Positions 41,875-51,563 are shown, numbered from the stretch's first letter. The stretch is DNA of 64,000 bases from Halopenitus malekzadehii (GCF_900108505.1 NZ_FNWU01000001.1:310001-374000); one strand, 5' to 3'. Translations and numbers: made by a program. Notes: generated by a model from the sequence alone, not told the origin.

Positions 41875-42870
41875 CTACCGGCCACCACGTGGGTACGTGC
41901 GGCCGAGGTCGACCGGTGAGTCAGTCCCTCCTTCGGGAGCGTCGCCCCCGTTGACTCGGTCGCCCTCGTCGATCTCGTCATCCTCGTCGTCCTCGTCAGG
42001 GCTGACGCTCCCGGTTCGGTACCCCTCCAGATCGAGCGTGACGTGGTCGAAGCCGATCTCCCGAAGCCGGTCGGCGACCGCGTCAGCGAAGTCCGGATCG
42101 AGCGCAGCCGGAAGTTCGTCGGGGGAGACCTCGATGCGGGCCAGCCCGTCGTGGTCGCGGACGCGAAACTGGCTAAAGCCCCGCTCTCGAAGCGCCTGCT
42201 CCGCCCGCTCGACGCGCGTCAACCGTTCCTCGGTCACCTCGAGGCCGGTCGGGATCCGCGAGGAGAGACACGCCATCGACGGTTTGTCGGCGACCGAGAG
42301 GCCGTAGGCGTCGGCGATCTCGCGGACCTCCGCTTTGTCGATGTCGTGGGTCAAAAGCGGCGATCGAACCGACAGCTCCTCGACGGCACGGAGCCCGGGG
42401 CGGTGTCCCTCGCCGGGATCGGAGGCGTTCGTCCCGTCGCAGACCGTCTCGATGCCCAGATCCGTAGCCGTCTCGTACATCCGTCCCAGCCGCATCGTCC
42501 GGCAGTGGTAACATCGGTCCCCGTCGTTGGCGACGAACGCGGGGTCATCGAGCTCGGAGAACTCGACGATCTGGTGGGAGATCCCGATCTCCTCGGCGAC
42601 CCGGGTCGCATCGTGCAGCTCGGCTGCCGGGAGCGTTTCGCTTTTTGCGGTGCAGGCCACCGCGTCCTCCCCGAGCGCGTCGTGGGCAAGGGCGGCGACG
42701 ACCGAGGAGTCAACGCCGCCGGAGAAGGCGATCACGGCGCCGTCGAGGTCGGCAAGCGACTCCCGAACGAGGTCGACCTTCCGGGCGAGCGGGGTCGCGA
42801 GCGCGTCGCGATCGAGGCCGTCGGTCATCGTGTCCGCCGGCGCCCCGGGCGTGTCCGTAGCCGGATCCAT
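41875..42870 (-). CDS. larE: LarE-type ATP-dependent sacrificial sulfur transferase
   Basis: A 331-residue PP-loop enzyme. 'AVIAFSGGVDSSVVAALAHD' is the PP-loop, 'DRCYHCRTMRLGRMYE' and 'PSMACLSSRIPTGLEVTEER' carry the conserved cysteines, the last in the position of the sacrificial Cys of lactobacillal LarE or of a [4Fe-4S]-dependent variant. LarE thiolates pyridinium bis-carboxylic acid mononucleotide for the nickel-pincer cofactor of lactate racemase-type enzymes. No larA, larB or larC is in this window. The last 40 residues are an acidic tail. Divergent from the MutS-like gene. Confidence 0.85.
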   Translation of the reverse strand: MDPATDTPGAPADTMTDGLDRDALATPLARKVDLVRESLADLDGAVIAFSGGVDSSVVAALAHDALGEDAVACTAKSETLPAAELHDATRVAEEIGISHQIVEFSELDDPAFVANDGDRCYHCRTMRLGRMYETATDLGIETVCDGTNASDPGEGHRPGLRAVEELSVRSPLLTHDIDKAEVREIADAYGLSVADKPSMACLSSRIPTGLEVTEERLTRVERAEQALRERGFSQFRVRDHDGLARIEVSPDELPAALDPDFADAVADRLREIGFDHVTLDLEGYRTGSVSPDEDDEDDEIDEGDRVNGGDAPEGGTDSPVDLGRTYPRGGR

Positions 42871-42967
42871 ACTCGACGCTTGGGCACTGTGCAGGAAAAA
42901 GGGCGTCGTCGCCGTCGTGGTGACGGACCCGCACCCTTTTGATGGTTCCCGCGATACCCCGGAGTGA

Positions 42968-44941
42968 ATGGAGCTGGAGGCGATCCCCGGCGTCGGGGCG
43001 AAGACGGCCGACGCCCTGCGGGAACTCGACGATCCGGAGGCGGCGCTGCACAACGGCGACGTCGCCGCCATCGCACGGGCGCCGGGCGTTACCCACGGTC
43101 GGGCCGTGCAGGTCGCTCGGGGTGCGATCCGGAAGCGGCACGATGACGACGGCCGCGTGGTGGCAACCGATCGTGCCCGCGAGATCTACCGCGACGCGGT
43201 CGGTCTCCTCCAGGATCGGACGGTCACCGACTACGCGGCACAGCGGATCGAGACGTTCTATCCCTCTGCGTCGCCGTCACGGATCGAGTCGGTCCAGTCG
43301 GTCGTCGAAACCGCGATGGACCGCGATCCGGACCCCGAGACACTCGAGGCGCTCGCGGGCGTCGAACCGCTCGTGTCGCCGCCGACGGTCCGCGTCCGGG
43401 AGCGCTGTCTCGCGACCGCCGACGCGGAGCGATACGCCGAGGCCGAGGATGCGGTGCCTGAGATCTCGGTGGAGATCGTCGAGGACGGCCGCGACGTCGC
43501 GGAGCTCGCGCGCTCGTACGCGACGGTCGTCGTGCTCGACGAGTCGTTTGCCGGCCTCGACGTCGAAGGGGACGTACGGGTTCGCCCGGACGCCCTTGAG
43601 ACGCCGGGCGAGACGGTTCCCGAACGTCTCCTCGCGTTTTTCGCCGAGAACCGCGATCGGCTGCTCGCAGCCGCGAGCGTCCACGAGACGGCCGGGATGG
43701 AGCCGGCCTGTGACCTCGCGGCGCTCCGGGACGCGCTCTCGCGGCTCGACGACGACGGCACTGTGATCGGGGACGAGGAGCACGAGCGGCTGGCGGTCGC
43801 GGTCGACGACCTCGACGCGGCGGTCGGCACCGCCGAATCGGTCGCCAACGACCACCTTCGGGATGCGATCCGCGAACAGGACGTGACGATCGAGGGACAG
43901 GACTTTCTCTCGCTCGTCGAGCAGGGCGCCCGCGTCGATTCGCTGCTCTCGCGGGAACTCGCCGACGAATACGACGCGGCCCTCGAGGCCGCCACCGACC
44001 ACGTGGTCGACAGCCTGCGACTTGCACCCGGCGAGGCGGAGATCGCGGATCGGATATTCCGCGGTGATCCGACGTTTCCGGTCGAACACGACGAGGACGC
44101 CGTCTCCAGGCTCCGAACGGAGCTAACGGCGGCTCGCGACCAGCGTGCGACAAGTCTCAAGGAGACGCTCGCCGCCGACCTCGCCGACCTCCGCGAGCCC
44201 GCCGCCGACCTCGTCCACGACGCGCTCGAGCGCGACGTCGAGCTGGCGATCGCCCGCTTCGCCCGTGACTTCGAGTGCACGCTGCCGACGTTCGCCGACG
44301 GCGACGGGTTCGCCATCGTCGGCGGCCGGTCGCCGCTGCTCGACGTCGACTTCCCGGCCGTCGAACCGGTCGACTACGCGGTCGAGGGGGCGACCCTGCT
44401 CTCGGGCGTCAACTCCGGCGGAAAGACGTCGACGCTCGATCTGGTCGCGCTCGTGACGATCCTCGCACAGATGGGAATGCCCGTCCCCGCCGAGCGGGCT
44501 CGACTCGAGCGGTTCGAGGAGATCCACTACTACGCGAAGTCACAAGGGACCCTCGACGCGGGCGCCTTCGAGGCTACCCTCAGTGAGTTCGGCGACCTCG
44601 TGGCGGGCGCCAGCGGTCGGCTCGTGTTGGTCGACGAGCTCGAGTCGATCACCGAGCCCGGCGCCTCCGCAAAGATCATCGCCGGCATCCTGGAGGCGCT
44701 TGAGGGGCAGGACGCGACCGCCGTGTTCGTCTCTCACCTCGCCAGGGAGATCCGCGACGCCGCCGACTTCGACGTCGCGGTCGACGGCATCGAGGCGGTC
44801 GGACTCGTCGACGGCGAGCTCCGCGTGAACCGCTCGCCACAGACGGACCACCTCGCCAGATCCACTCCCGAACTCATCGTCGAGAAGCTCGCCGACGAGC
44901 GGGGCGAGACGTTCTACGACGACCTGTTGGAGAAGTTCTGA
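42968..44941 (+). CDS. MutS-related ATPase with N-terminal helix-hairpin-helix
   Basis: A 657-residue protein. Residues 1-60 form a helix-hairpin-helix DNA-binding unit ('LEAIPGVGAKTADALRELDD'), unusual at the start of a MutS protein. A middle helical lever/clamp region follows with several coiled-coil stretches, then the ABC-type MutS ATPase: Walker A 'LLSGVNSGGKTSTLDL', 'YYAKSQGTLDAGAFEATLSE', Walker B 'GRLVLVDELESITEPG' and 'TAVFVSHLAREIRDAADFD'. No mismatch-recognition domain or Smr nuclease is seen, so it is closer to the MutS2/MutS5-like archaeal group than to MutS1. The last base of its stop is the first base of the M48-like start. Confidence 0.85.
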   Translation: MELEAIPGVGAKTADALRELDDPEAALHNGDVAAIARAPGVTHGRAVQVARGAIRKRHDDDGRVVATDRAREIYRDAVGLLQDRTVTDYAAQRIETFYPSASPSRIESVQSVVETAMDRDPDPETLEALAGVEPLVSPPTVRVRERCLATADAERYAEAEDAVPEISVEIVEDGRDVAELARSYATVVVLDESFAGLDVEGDVRVRPDALETPGETVPERLLAFFAENRDRLLAAASVHETAGMEPACDLAALRDALSRLDDDGTVIGDEEHERLAVAVDDLDAAVGTAESVANDHLRDAIREQDVTIEGQDFLSLVEQGARVDSLLSRELADEYDAALEAATDHVVDSLRLAPGEAEIADRIFRGDPTFPVEHDEDAVSRLRTELTAARDQRATSLKETLAADLADLREPAADLVHDALERDVELAIARFARDFECTLPTFADGDGFAIVGGRSPLLDVDFPAVEPVDYAVEGATLLSGVNSGGKTSTLDLVALVTILAQMGMPVPAERARLERFEEIHYYAKSQGTLDAGAFEATLSEFGDLVAGASGRLVLVDELESITEPGASAKIIAGILEALEGQDATAVFVSHLAREIRDAADFDVAVDGIEAVGLVDGELRVNRSPQTDHLARSTPELIVEKLADERGETFYDDLLEKF

Positions 44942-45717
44942 TGACGGTCGCCATCTCCCTCCCCGTCTTCCCCCTCGTCGTTGCGACCGATCCGGTCCTC
45001 GTCCTCGCCGGGTCCTCTCTCCCCCTCATCGCTGCGATCGATCCGGTCCTCATCGTCGTCGCGCTCGTCCCGATCCTCGCCGTCCTCGCGGTCACCGTCG
45101 GGCCGCTGTACGTCGCCGACAGATACCGAACGACCCGCGACCCGACACGGGCCGAGCGCGCCCAGCTCGATGAGTTGCGGTCGGCCGCAGGCCTCGACGT
45201 CGAACCGGCCGCGATCCTCGAATCCGATGGATCGAGCGGCTCCGCCGCCGACGAAACGGCTTCCGTCGAGATATCGGTTCGCGGACCGCCCGGACGACGC
45301 GTGCTGTTCGTCTCCGAGGCCGTACTCTCGTCGCTCGACGAGGACACCGCGGTCGCCCTTCTGGCCGCCGAGGCGGGACGCCTCGGGACGCGCTACACCG
45401 AGGTGCGTGCGTTCGGGATCGCCGGTGTAACCACGATCCTCGCGGCGATCGTCACGACGCTCGTCCCCTTCGAGGCGGGATTCACCGCGATCGCGGTCGT
45501 CGGCGTCGTCTCCCTGTGGGCCGGCCGACGAGTGCAGTACGCCGCCGACGAGCGGGCGGCCGACCGCGTCGGCTCCTCCCGACTGGCCGACGCCTTCGAG
45601 CAAATGGCCGACCGCAGGGGCGTCGTGCCCGAACGCGGGGACTGGCGGACCTGGTTCGAGGTCCAGCCCCCGCTCGGGGACCGGATCGACCGGCTTCGGG
45701 ACCGAGGTGGAGCGTGA
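44941..45717 (+). CDS. M48 peptidase-like membrane protein without HExxH
   Basis: A 258-residue protein. Hydrophobic N-terminal segments ('PLVVATDPVLVLAGSSLPLI', 'IVVALVPILAVLAVTVGPLY') and a later pair match M48/HtpX topology, as do 'RRVLFVSEAVLSSLDEDTAV' and the third-ligand region 'YAADERAADRVGSSRLADAF'. The zinc motif, normally H-E-x-x-H, reads 'AEAGR' at 143-147, so both His are gone while Glu144 remains. It is therefore probably an inactive peptidase homologue. Translationally coupled to the MutS-like gene. Confidence 0.75.
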   Translation: MTVAISLPVFPLVVATDPVLVLAGSSLPLIAAIDPVLIVVALVPILAVLAVTVGPLYVADRYRTTRDPTRAERAQLDELRSAAGLDVEPAAILESDGSSGSAADETASVEISVRGPPGRRVLFVSEAVLSSLDEDTAVALLAAEAGRLGTRYTEVRAFGIAGVTTILAAIVTTLVPFEAGFTAIAVVGVVSLWAGRRVQYAADERAADRVGSSRLADAFEQMADRRGVVPERGDWRTWFEVQPPLGDRIDRLRDRGGA

Positions 45718-45802
45718 TCGTCCCGCGGACGCCGCCGTGGATCGGCGGGCTTTAGGTCCGGATGCTCGCAACGATCACACGAGCGATCGATCCGCGCTCC
45801 AC

Positions 45803-45871
45803 GGGACACGATCCAAGGGACACGATCCACGGGACACGATCCAGGAGCCGCAACCCAGGAGCCGCGATCCG
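45803..45871. repeat. 14-bp tandem repeat array upstream of metG
   Basis: Three copies of 'gggacacgatcca' plus one variable base at 45803-45816, 45817-45830 and 45831-45844, then two diverged units starting 'gagccgc' at 45845-45858 and 45859-45871. The array fills the non-coding spacer between the M48-like gene and metG (45718-45909). There are no spacers, so it is not a CRISPR array. Confidence 0.92.
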
Positions 45872-45909
45872 CAACGCGCGATCACGACGATCACACCCGA
45901 CACATACCT

Positions 45910-48039
45910 ATGAGCCACGAAGACTTCCCCACGGACGACCCCGCGGTGGTGACCTGCGGGTTGCCCTACGCCAACGGCGACCTCCACGTGGGTCACCTCC
46001 GCACCTACGTGGGCGGCGACGTCTACGCCCGCGCACTCGAACGACTCGGCCAGCAAACCGCCTTCGTCAGCGGTTCGGATATGCACGGCACGCCCGTCGC
46101 CGTCAACGCCGAACAGGAAGGCGTCTCCCCCGAGGACTTCGCCCTCGAGTGGCACGAGCGGTACGCCGAGACGTTCCCGAAGTTCAACGTCGACTTCGAC
46201 AACTACGGGCACACCCACGACGAGACGAACACGGAACTCACACGCGATCTCGTCCGGGAGCTCGACAAGCGCGGCCACGTCTACGAGAAGGAGATTATGG
46301 TCGCGTACGATCCCGTCGACGACCAGTACCTTCCGGACCGGTACGTCGAGGGGACCTGCCCCTACTGCGGCGCCCACGCACGCGGCGACGAGTGCGACGA
46401 GGGCTGTCAGCGCCACCTCGAGCCCGGCGAGATCGAGGACCCCGTCTCGACGATCACCGGGAACCCAGCCGAATACCGCAAGCGGACCCACAAGTTCTTC
46501 GCGGTCTCCGAGTTCGCCGACTACCTCTCGGACTTTCTCGACCGGCTCGAAGGGACCTCGAACGCCCGCAACCAGCCACGGGAGTGGATCGAGCAGGGCC
46601 TGCAGGACTGGTGTATCACCCGCGATATGGACTGGGGGATCGATTATCCCGACGCCGAGGGCGAGGAGACCGACCTCGTCCTCTACGTCTGGGTCGACGC
46701 CCCGATCGAGTACGTCTCCTCGACGAAGCAGTACACCGACCGGGCCGGCGCCGACGTCTTCGACTGGGAGGCCGCCTGGCGGGACGACGCCGATCACGAC
46801 GGTGGCCAGATCGTCCACGTGATCGGCCGCGACATCATCCAGCATCACACGATATTCTGGCCCGCGATGTTGCACGCCACCGACCACGTCGAGCCCCGTG
46901 CCGTGATGGCCTCCGGGTTCGTCACCCTTGGCGGGAAGGGCTTCTCGACGAGCCGCGACCGGGCCGTCTGGGCCGACGAGTATCTCGAGGAGGGCTTCCA
47001 CCCCGACCTGCTGCGGTACTACCTCGCCACGAACGGTGGCTTTCAGCAGGACGTCGACTTCTCCTGGGAGCGGTTCCGCGAGCGCGTAAACACCGAGCTG
47101 GTGGGGACGATCGGCAACTTCCTCTACCGGTCGCTGCTGTTCGCCCACCGCAACTACGACGGCGCGCCCGAAGGCGTCGAAACCGCAAGCGAGGAGGTCA
47201 CGACGGCGATCGACGAGGCCGTCGCCGACGTCACCGACGCGGTCAACGACTACTCGGTCCGCGATCTGGGCGACGCCGTCACCGACCTCGCCAGGTTCGG
47301 GAACGAGTACATCCAGCGCAACGAGCCGTGGGCGCTCGTCGACGACGATCCGGATGCCGCCGCGCAGGTCATCTACGACTGTGTCCAGATCGCGAAGGCG
47401 ATCGCGGTCCTCTTCGAGCCGATCGCCCCCGACACATGCGAACGGCTCTGGAACCAGCTCGGCGAGGACGGCTCCGTGCACGACGTCACCGTGGGTGCGG
47501 CGACGGAATCGCCCGCGGGCGCCTTCGAGGAACCTGGCGAGCTGTTCGAGAAGATCCCCGAAGAGCGCGTCGAGGAGCTGAACGAGAAGCTCGAGGAGCG
47601 TGTCGCAGAAGCGACCGACGAGGACACGGCGGACGCCGACGAGGACGCGGACACGGCCGACGACGGGACCGCCGACGAGTCCGGCGAGTCAGCGGCGAGC
47701 GACCTCGAGCCGCTCGCCGAGGAGCGCATCGGCTTCGAGGAGTTCGAGGACCTCGATCTCCGAGTCGGCCGGATCGTCTCCGCGGAGGGTATCGAGGGCG
47801 CCGACAAGCTCGTGCGCCTCGAGGTCGACCTGGGGATCGAGACGCGACAGATCGTCGCCGGGATCAAACAGCTCCACGACCTCGAGTCGCTGCCTGGGAC
47901 GCGCGTGATCGTGCTCGCGAATCTGGAGCGCGCGGAACTGTTCGGCGTCGAGTCGAACGGAATGGTGCTCGCCGCGGGCGAGGGGGCCGACCTCCTCACG
48001 ACCCACGGCGACGCCGCGCCCGGGACGCAGGTCAAGTAA
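45910..48039 (+). CDS. metG: Methionyl-tRNA synthetase
   Basis: A 709-residue class I synthetase. HIGH motif in 'PYANGDLHVGHLRTYVGG'; zinc knuckle 'CPYCGAHARGDECDEGC'; KMSKS-equivalent 'GGKGFSTSRDRAVW'; anticodon-binding helices with 'LARFGNEYIQRNEPWALVDD'. A 45-residue Asp/Ala/Thr linker (about residues 560-600) joins a C-terminal tRNA-binding EMAPII/Trbp111 domain ('LDLRVGRIVSAEGIEGADKL', 'VIVLANLERAELFGVESNGM'). It charges initiator and elongator tRNA-Met. Confidence 0.97.
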   Translation: MSHEDFPTDDPAVVTCGLPYANGDLHVGHLRTYVGGDVYARALERLGQQTAFVSGSDMHGTPVAVNAEQEGVSPEDFALEWHERYAETFPKFNVDFDNYGHTHDETNTELTRDLVRELDKRGHVYEKEIMVAYDPVDDQYLPDRYVEGTCPYCGAHARGDECDEGCQRHLEPGEIEDPVSTITGNPAEYRKRTHKFFAVSEFADYLSDFLDRLEGTSNARNQPREWIEQGLQDWCITRDMDWGIDYPDAEGEETDLVLYVWVDAPIEYVSSTKQYTDRAGADVFDWEAAWRDDADHDGGQIVHVIGRDIIQHHTIFWPAMLHATDHVEPRAVMASGFVTLGGKGFSTSRDRAVWADEYLEEGFHPDLLRYYLATNGGFQQDVDFSWERFRERVNTELVGTIGNFLYRSLLFAHRNYDGAPEGVETASEEVTTAIDEAVADVTDAVNDYSVRDLGDAVTDLARFGNEYIQRNEPWALVDDDPDAAAQVIYDCVQIAKAIAVLFEPIAPDTCERLWNQLGEDGSVHDVTVGAATESPAGAFEEPGELFEKIPEERVEELNEKLEERVAEATDEDTADADEDADTADDGTADESGESAASDLEPLAEERIGFEEFEDLDLRVGRIVSAEGIEGADKLVRLEVDLGIETRQIVAGIKQLHDLESLPGTRVIVLANLERAELFGVESNGMVLAAGEGADLLTTHGDAAPGTQVK

Positions 48040-48070
48040 TTGTCCCGGTCACGGACCGTTGCGTTTTGGG

Positions 48071-49309
48071 TTATAGAGCGTCGGAGAGCGCCTCGAGCGC
48101 CACCGTCTCCGTCCGGACGTCGGTCGGGTCGCCGACGGACTCCTTGAACCCCGATCCGGTGGCGATGCAGATGACGTCCTCGTCAGGACCGATCTCCCCG
48201 TCCCGAGCGAGTCGACGAGCACCGGCCAGTGATGTCGCCGAAGCGGCCTCGACGGTGAGGCCGGCCGTGGTCGCGAGTCGTCGTTTCGCCTCGCGGATGG
48301 CGTCGTCGGCGACGGCGATCGCCGTGCCGCCGGTCTCGCGAGCGCCGAACAGGGCACGGGTTCCACTCGGCGGGTCGGGATTCGCGATGGAGTAGGCGAT
48401 CGTCTCGCCGGGTTCGACGGGGTCGACCGTCTCCGCTCCGCGTGCGGCCGCTTCGGCGATCGGCGCGCACGCTGCCGCCTGGACGAGGTGGAGCCGGGGC
48501 ATCGCGTCCGCCGCGCCCGGCTTCGCGTCCGTATCGATGAGTCCGGCCGCTTGGAGCTCCGAGAGACCCTTGTACGCGCCGCTGGCGTGGCCGCCCGAGG
48601 AGGTCGGAAGAACGATCGCGTCCGGGAGCATCCCGGTTCGCCGGCGGTGCTGTGCGAGCGCCTCCAGCACCGTCGTCTTTTGGCCGGCGACGCGGCCCGG
48701 CGAGTCGGAGTTGATGAATCGGATTCCCCGCTCGGCACCGGCCTCGATCGCGTCGTGATAGAGTCGGCCGTAATCGCCGTCGATCCGAAGGATCCGGGGG
48801 TCGTATCGGCCGATGTGTCGGATCCGCTCGTCCGAGATGTCGCTTGGGATGCAGACGGTACACTCGAGGCCGGCGGCCGCGGCGTGTGCGGCGACGGACA
48901 TCGCCATGTTTCCGTGTGAGACCGTTCCAACCGCGTCCGCGCCCTCCGCCAGGGCGATCTCGATCCCGACCGCGGTGCCGCGGTCCTTGAACGAGCCGGT
49001 CGGGTTCCGGCCCTCATCCGCGACCGAGACCGCTGCACCCGCGTAGTCGTCGAGCGCCGGCGTTCTGACGAGCGGCGTTCCCCCGCTGGCGGTCGCGAGC
49101 CCGTCCGCCGGTGGGTCGGCCAGCAACAGGTCCGCGAACGCCCACGTTCCGGCGTCGAGATCGGACGGCCACTCGATGTCGGCGACGTCGTCGGCGGCGG
49201 TCGGTGGCGTCTCATACCACCGCGGCTCGCCGCAGGAACAGCGGGGCGATGCGGGCGCTTCGACCGTCTCGCCGCAGGCGTAACACGCGAGCATCGGGAG
49301 CGGCTGCAT
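48071..49309 (-). CDS. Threonine synthase-like PLP enzyme with zinc ribbon
   Basis: A 412-residue fold-type II PLP enzyme. An N-terminal zinc ribbon ('CYACGETVEAPASPRCSCGE') precedes the catalytic domain, whose Schiff-base Lys is in 'GRNPTGSFKDRGTAVGIE', with 'VGTVSHGNMAMSVAAHAAAA' and the phosphate-binding 'LPTSSGGHASGAYKG'. This fits threonine synthase (O-phosphohomoserine to Thr) or a related threonine dehydratase-like paralogue; haloarchaea usually have several copies, so the exact reaction is uncertain. ATG 49309 has 'CTTTTCTC' about 28 bp upstream; GTG 49402 would add 31 residues of plausible coding sequence. Divergent from pyruvate kinase. Confidence 0.82.
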   Translation of the reverse strand: MQPLPMLACYACGETVEAPASPRCSCGEPRWYETPPTAADDVADIEWPSDLDAGTWAFADLLLADPPADGLATASGGTPLVRTPALDDYAGAAVSVADEGRNPTGSFKDRGTAVGIEIALAEGADAVGTVSHGNMAMSVAAHAAAAGLECTVCIPSDISDERIRHIGRYDPRILRIDGDYGRLYHDAIEAGAERGIRFINSDSPGRVAGQKTTVLEALAQHRRRTGMLPDAIVLPTSSGGHASGAYKGLSELQAAGLIDTDAKPGAADAMPRLHLVQAAACAPIAEAAARGAETVDPVEPGETIAYSIANPDPPSGTRALFGARETGGTAIAVADDAIREAKRRLATTAGLTVEAASATSLAGARRLARDGEIGPDEDVICIATGSGFKESVGDPTDVRTETVALEALSDAL

Positions 49310-49437
49310 GGTTCGGGTCGCGTCGGCGTCGAGAAAAGCGTCGCGGTCGGCACGCGGTTCGTACTCGGGGACGCCTTCGTCGGGGACATCGAGGCGGTTC
49401 ACGGAGGGGTTTTGAGGGGCCCTCGACAACGGTAACT

Positions 49438-51198
49438 ATGCGAAACGCCAAGATCGTCTGTACGCTCGGACCAGCGTCGGACGACGTCGAAACGATCCGT
49501 GCGCTCGCGGACGCCGGAATGTCGGTCGTCCGGCTCAACGCGAGCCACGGGACCACGGACCACCGTCGGGACGTGATCGACCGCGTTCGGTCCGTCGACG
49601 ACGCCACCGACTCCCCCATCGCGGTGATGGTCGACTTGCAGGGACCGGAGATTCGAACCGCCGAGACGGACGAATCGGTGACCCTCGAAGCCGGAACCGA
49701 CGTCCGGTTCGTCGTCGGCGAGACCGTGACGCCGACGGCGGTCGGGCTCTCCCACTCGATCGCCGCTGCCGAGGCCGGGGATACGGTCCTGCTCGATGAC
49801 GGGCGGATCGAGGCGACCGTCGCACGTGTCGAGGCTGACGGCACCGTCGTCGCCACCGTCGACTCCGGCGGCGAGCTCGGCTCCCGGAAGGGCGTCAACC
49901 TTCCGGGCGTCGCGATCGACGTCGACCTCGTCACCCCGAGCGATGAACGTGAACTCGAACTCGCGGCGGAGACGAACGCGGACTTCGTTGCCGCCTCGTT
50001 CATCCGCAACGCTGCCGACATCTACACGATCGCGGATCGGTTGGACGCGTTCGGCGGCGGGAACATCCCGATCCTCGCGAAGATCGAGCGAGCCGGCGCC
50101 GTCGAGAACCTCACCGAGATCGTCGACGCCGCCGACGGCGTGATGGTCGCGCGCGGCGATCTCGGCGTCGAGTGTCCCCTCGAGGACGTGCCGATGATCC
50201 AGAAGCGGATCATCAGAATCTGCGTCGACGCCGGCGTGCCGGTGATCACCGCGACCGAGATGCTCGACTCGATGGTGCACTCCCGGCGACCGACGCGGGC
50301 GGAGGCCTCCGACGTCGCCAACGCCGTCCTCGACGGCACCGACGCGGTGATGCTCTCGGGAGAGACGGCCGTCGGCGATCATCCGATCCGCGTGGTCGAG
50401 ACGATGGACCGGATCGTTCGACAGGTCGAACGGAGCGACGAATACGCCGAGACCCGCGATCAGCGCGTGCCCGCGGCGAACGAGGATTCTCGGACCGAGG
50501 CGCTTGCGCGATCGGCACGATACCTCGCGCGTGACGTCGGCGCGAGCGCGATCGTCGCCGTCTCCGAGTCGGGATATACGGCTCGCAAGACGGCGATGTT
50601 CCGTCCTGGGGTCCCCGTCGTTGCGACGACCCCGACCGATCGGGTTCGCCGGCAGTTGGCGCTCTCGTGGGGCGTTTCCCCGCAGTACGCTGACTACGCC
50701 GCCGACATCGAACACGTGCTCGACAACGCCGTGGACGCCGCGATCGACGCCGGCGTCGCGAGCTCGGGCGATACGCTGGTCGTGCTCTCCGGGATGATGA
50801 CCGAGATCGAGGGAACCGACACGACGAACACCCTGAAGGTCCACGTCGCCGCCGAGACGATCGCCACGGGCAAGGCGGTCGTGAGCGGTCGCATCGCAGC
50901 GCCGATCGTTCGCCTTCCGGATGGTGACCTCTCGGGCTTGACGACCGACTCGATCGTCGCCCTGCCGGCATCGTTCGACGGCGAGTTCACAGGCGACCTC
51001 TCGCGGATCGCCGGCGTCGTCGGGGAGCGGCCGGGAATGACCGGCTATCCGGCGGTCATCGCCCGCGAACTCGGCGTCCCGATGGTGTCGGGCGTGACGC
51101 TCCCGCGTACCGTCGCTGATGGCGATACCGTGACCGTCGACGGCGAGCGTGGGGTCCTCTATGAGGGCGACGTCACCCTTCAGACCCGCCGTCGGTGA
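49438..51198 (+). CDS. pyk: Pyruvate kinase with C-terminal PEP-utiliser-like domain
   Basis: A 586-residue glycolytic enzyme making pyruvate and ATP from PEP and ADP. 'MRNAKIVCTLGPASDD' start, 'VRLNASHGTTDHRRDVIDRV', 'MVDLQGPEIRTAE', catalytic Lys in 'NIPILAKIERAGAVENL', 'VMVARGDLGVECPLEDVPMI' and 'PVITATEMLDSMVHSRRPTR' are all present. The length exceeds the 470-480 of a basic pyruvate kinase because of an extra domain from about 480 with 'VVSGRIAAPIVRLPDGDL' and 'RPGMTGYPAVIARELGVPMV', similar to the mobile phosphohistidine domain of PEP synthase. The histidine usual in that domain (often T-x-H-A) is not seen ('TGYPAVIA'). Confidence 0.94.
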   Translation: MRNAKIVCTLGPASDDVETIRALADAGMSVVRLNASHGTTDHRRDVIDRVRSVDDATDSPIAVMVDLQGPEIRTAETDESVTLEAGTDVRFVVGETVTPTAVGLSHSIAAAEAGDTVLLDDGRIEATVARVEADGTVVATVDSGGELGSRKGVNLPGVAIDVDLVTPSDERELELAAETNADFVAASFIRNAADIYTIADRLDAFGGGNIPILAKIERAGAVENLTEIVDAADGVMVARGDLGVECPLEDVPMIQKRIIRICVDAGVPVITATEMLDSMVHSRRPTRAEASDVANAVLDGTDAVMLSGETAVGDHPIRVVETMDRIVRQVERSDEYAETRDQRVPAANEDSRTEALARSARYLARDVGASAIVAVSESGYTARKTAMFRPGVPVVATTPTDRVRRQLALSWGVSPQYADYAADIEHVLDNAVDAAIDAGVASSGDTLVVLSGMMTEIEGTDTTNTLKVHVAAETIATGKAVVSGRIAAPIVRLPDGDLSGLTTDSIVALPASFDGEFTGDLSRIAGVVGERPGMTGYPAVIARELGVPMVSGVTLPRTVADGDTVTVDGERGVLYEGDVTLQTRRR

Positions 51199-51288
51199 GC
51201 CCTCGCCAGCTCCCTCCACCGCAGCCGTGTGGAACGGCGAGCGGCCGACCCCACCAGCCATTTATCCGTCGCCCGCGAAGCAACGGGT

Positions 51289-51525
51289 ATGAGTCGGAGT
51301 GACGACGGGCGCGAACGCGCGAACACGGCGGCCGGGGATGGAACGGACACCGAGACGGAGACCGAGTGGCGGTTCGGCATCGACGACGTCGGTCCCGACG
51401 GCATCGTCGAGGAGACGAGCCCGGGCGAGGGCCCCATCGAACCCGAGGCGATCGAACCGATGCACGCCGTGTTCGTCGCTCTCGGGGTCGTCCTGACGGT
51501 CGGACTTCTCGCGACCGCGCTGTAA
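51289..51525 (+). CDS. Short tail-anchored membrane protein (78 aa)
   Basis: An acidic soluble part with 'WRFGIDDVGPDGIVEE' and 'GPIEPEAIEPMHA', then one C-terminal helix 'VFVALGVVLTVGLLATAL' at the very end, as in a tail-anchored protein. I recall it as a haloarchaea-only family (DUF7312-like), function unknown. ATG 51289 is chosen from within a longer open frame; 'gccatttatccg' about 30 bp upstream is the TATA-like element. Confidence 0.7.
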   Translation: MSRSDDGRERANTAAGDGTDTETETEWRFGIDDVGPDGIVEETSPGEGPIEPEAIEPMHAVFVALGVVLTVGLLATAL

Positions 51526-51563
51526 GACCCGGCGGGATCCGGCTCGCCCGCCCACGACCGTCC

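Noticed and set aside
45803-45871. Possible CRISPR-like repeat array
   Set aside because: Units are only 14 bp and directly adjacent, with no spacers and no cas genes; simple tandem repeat.
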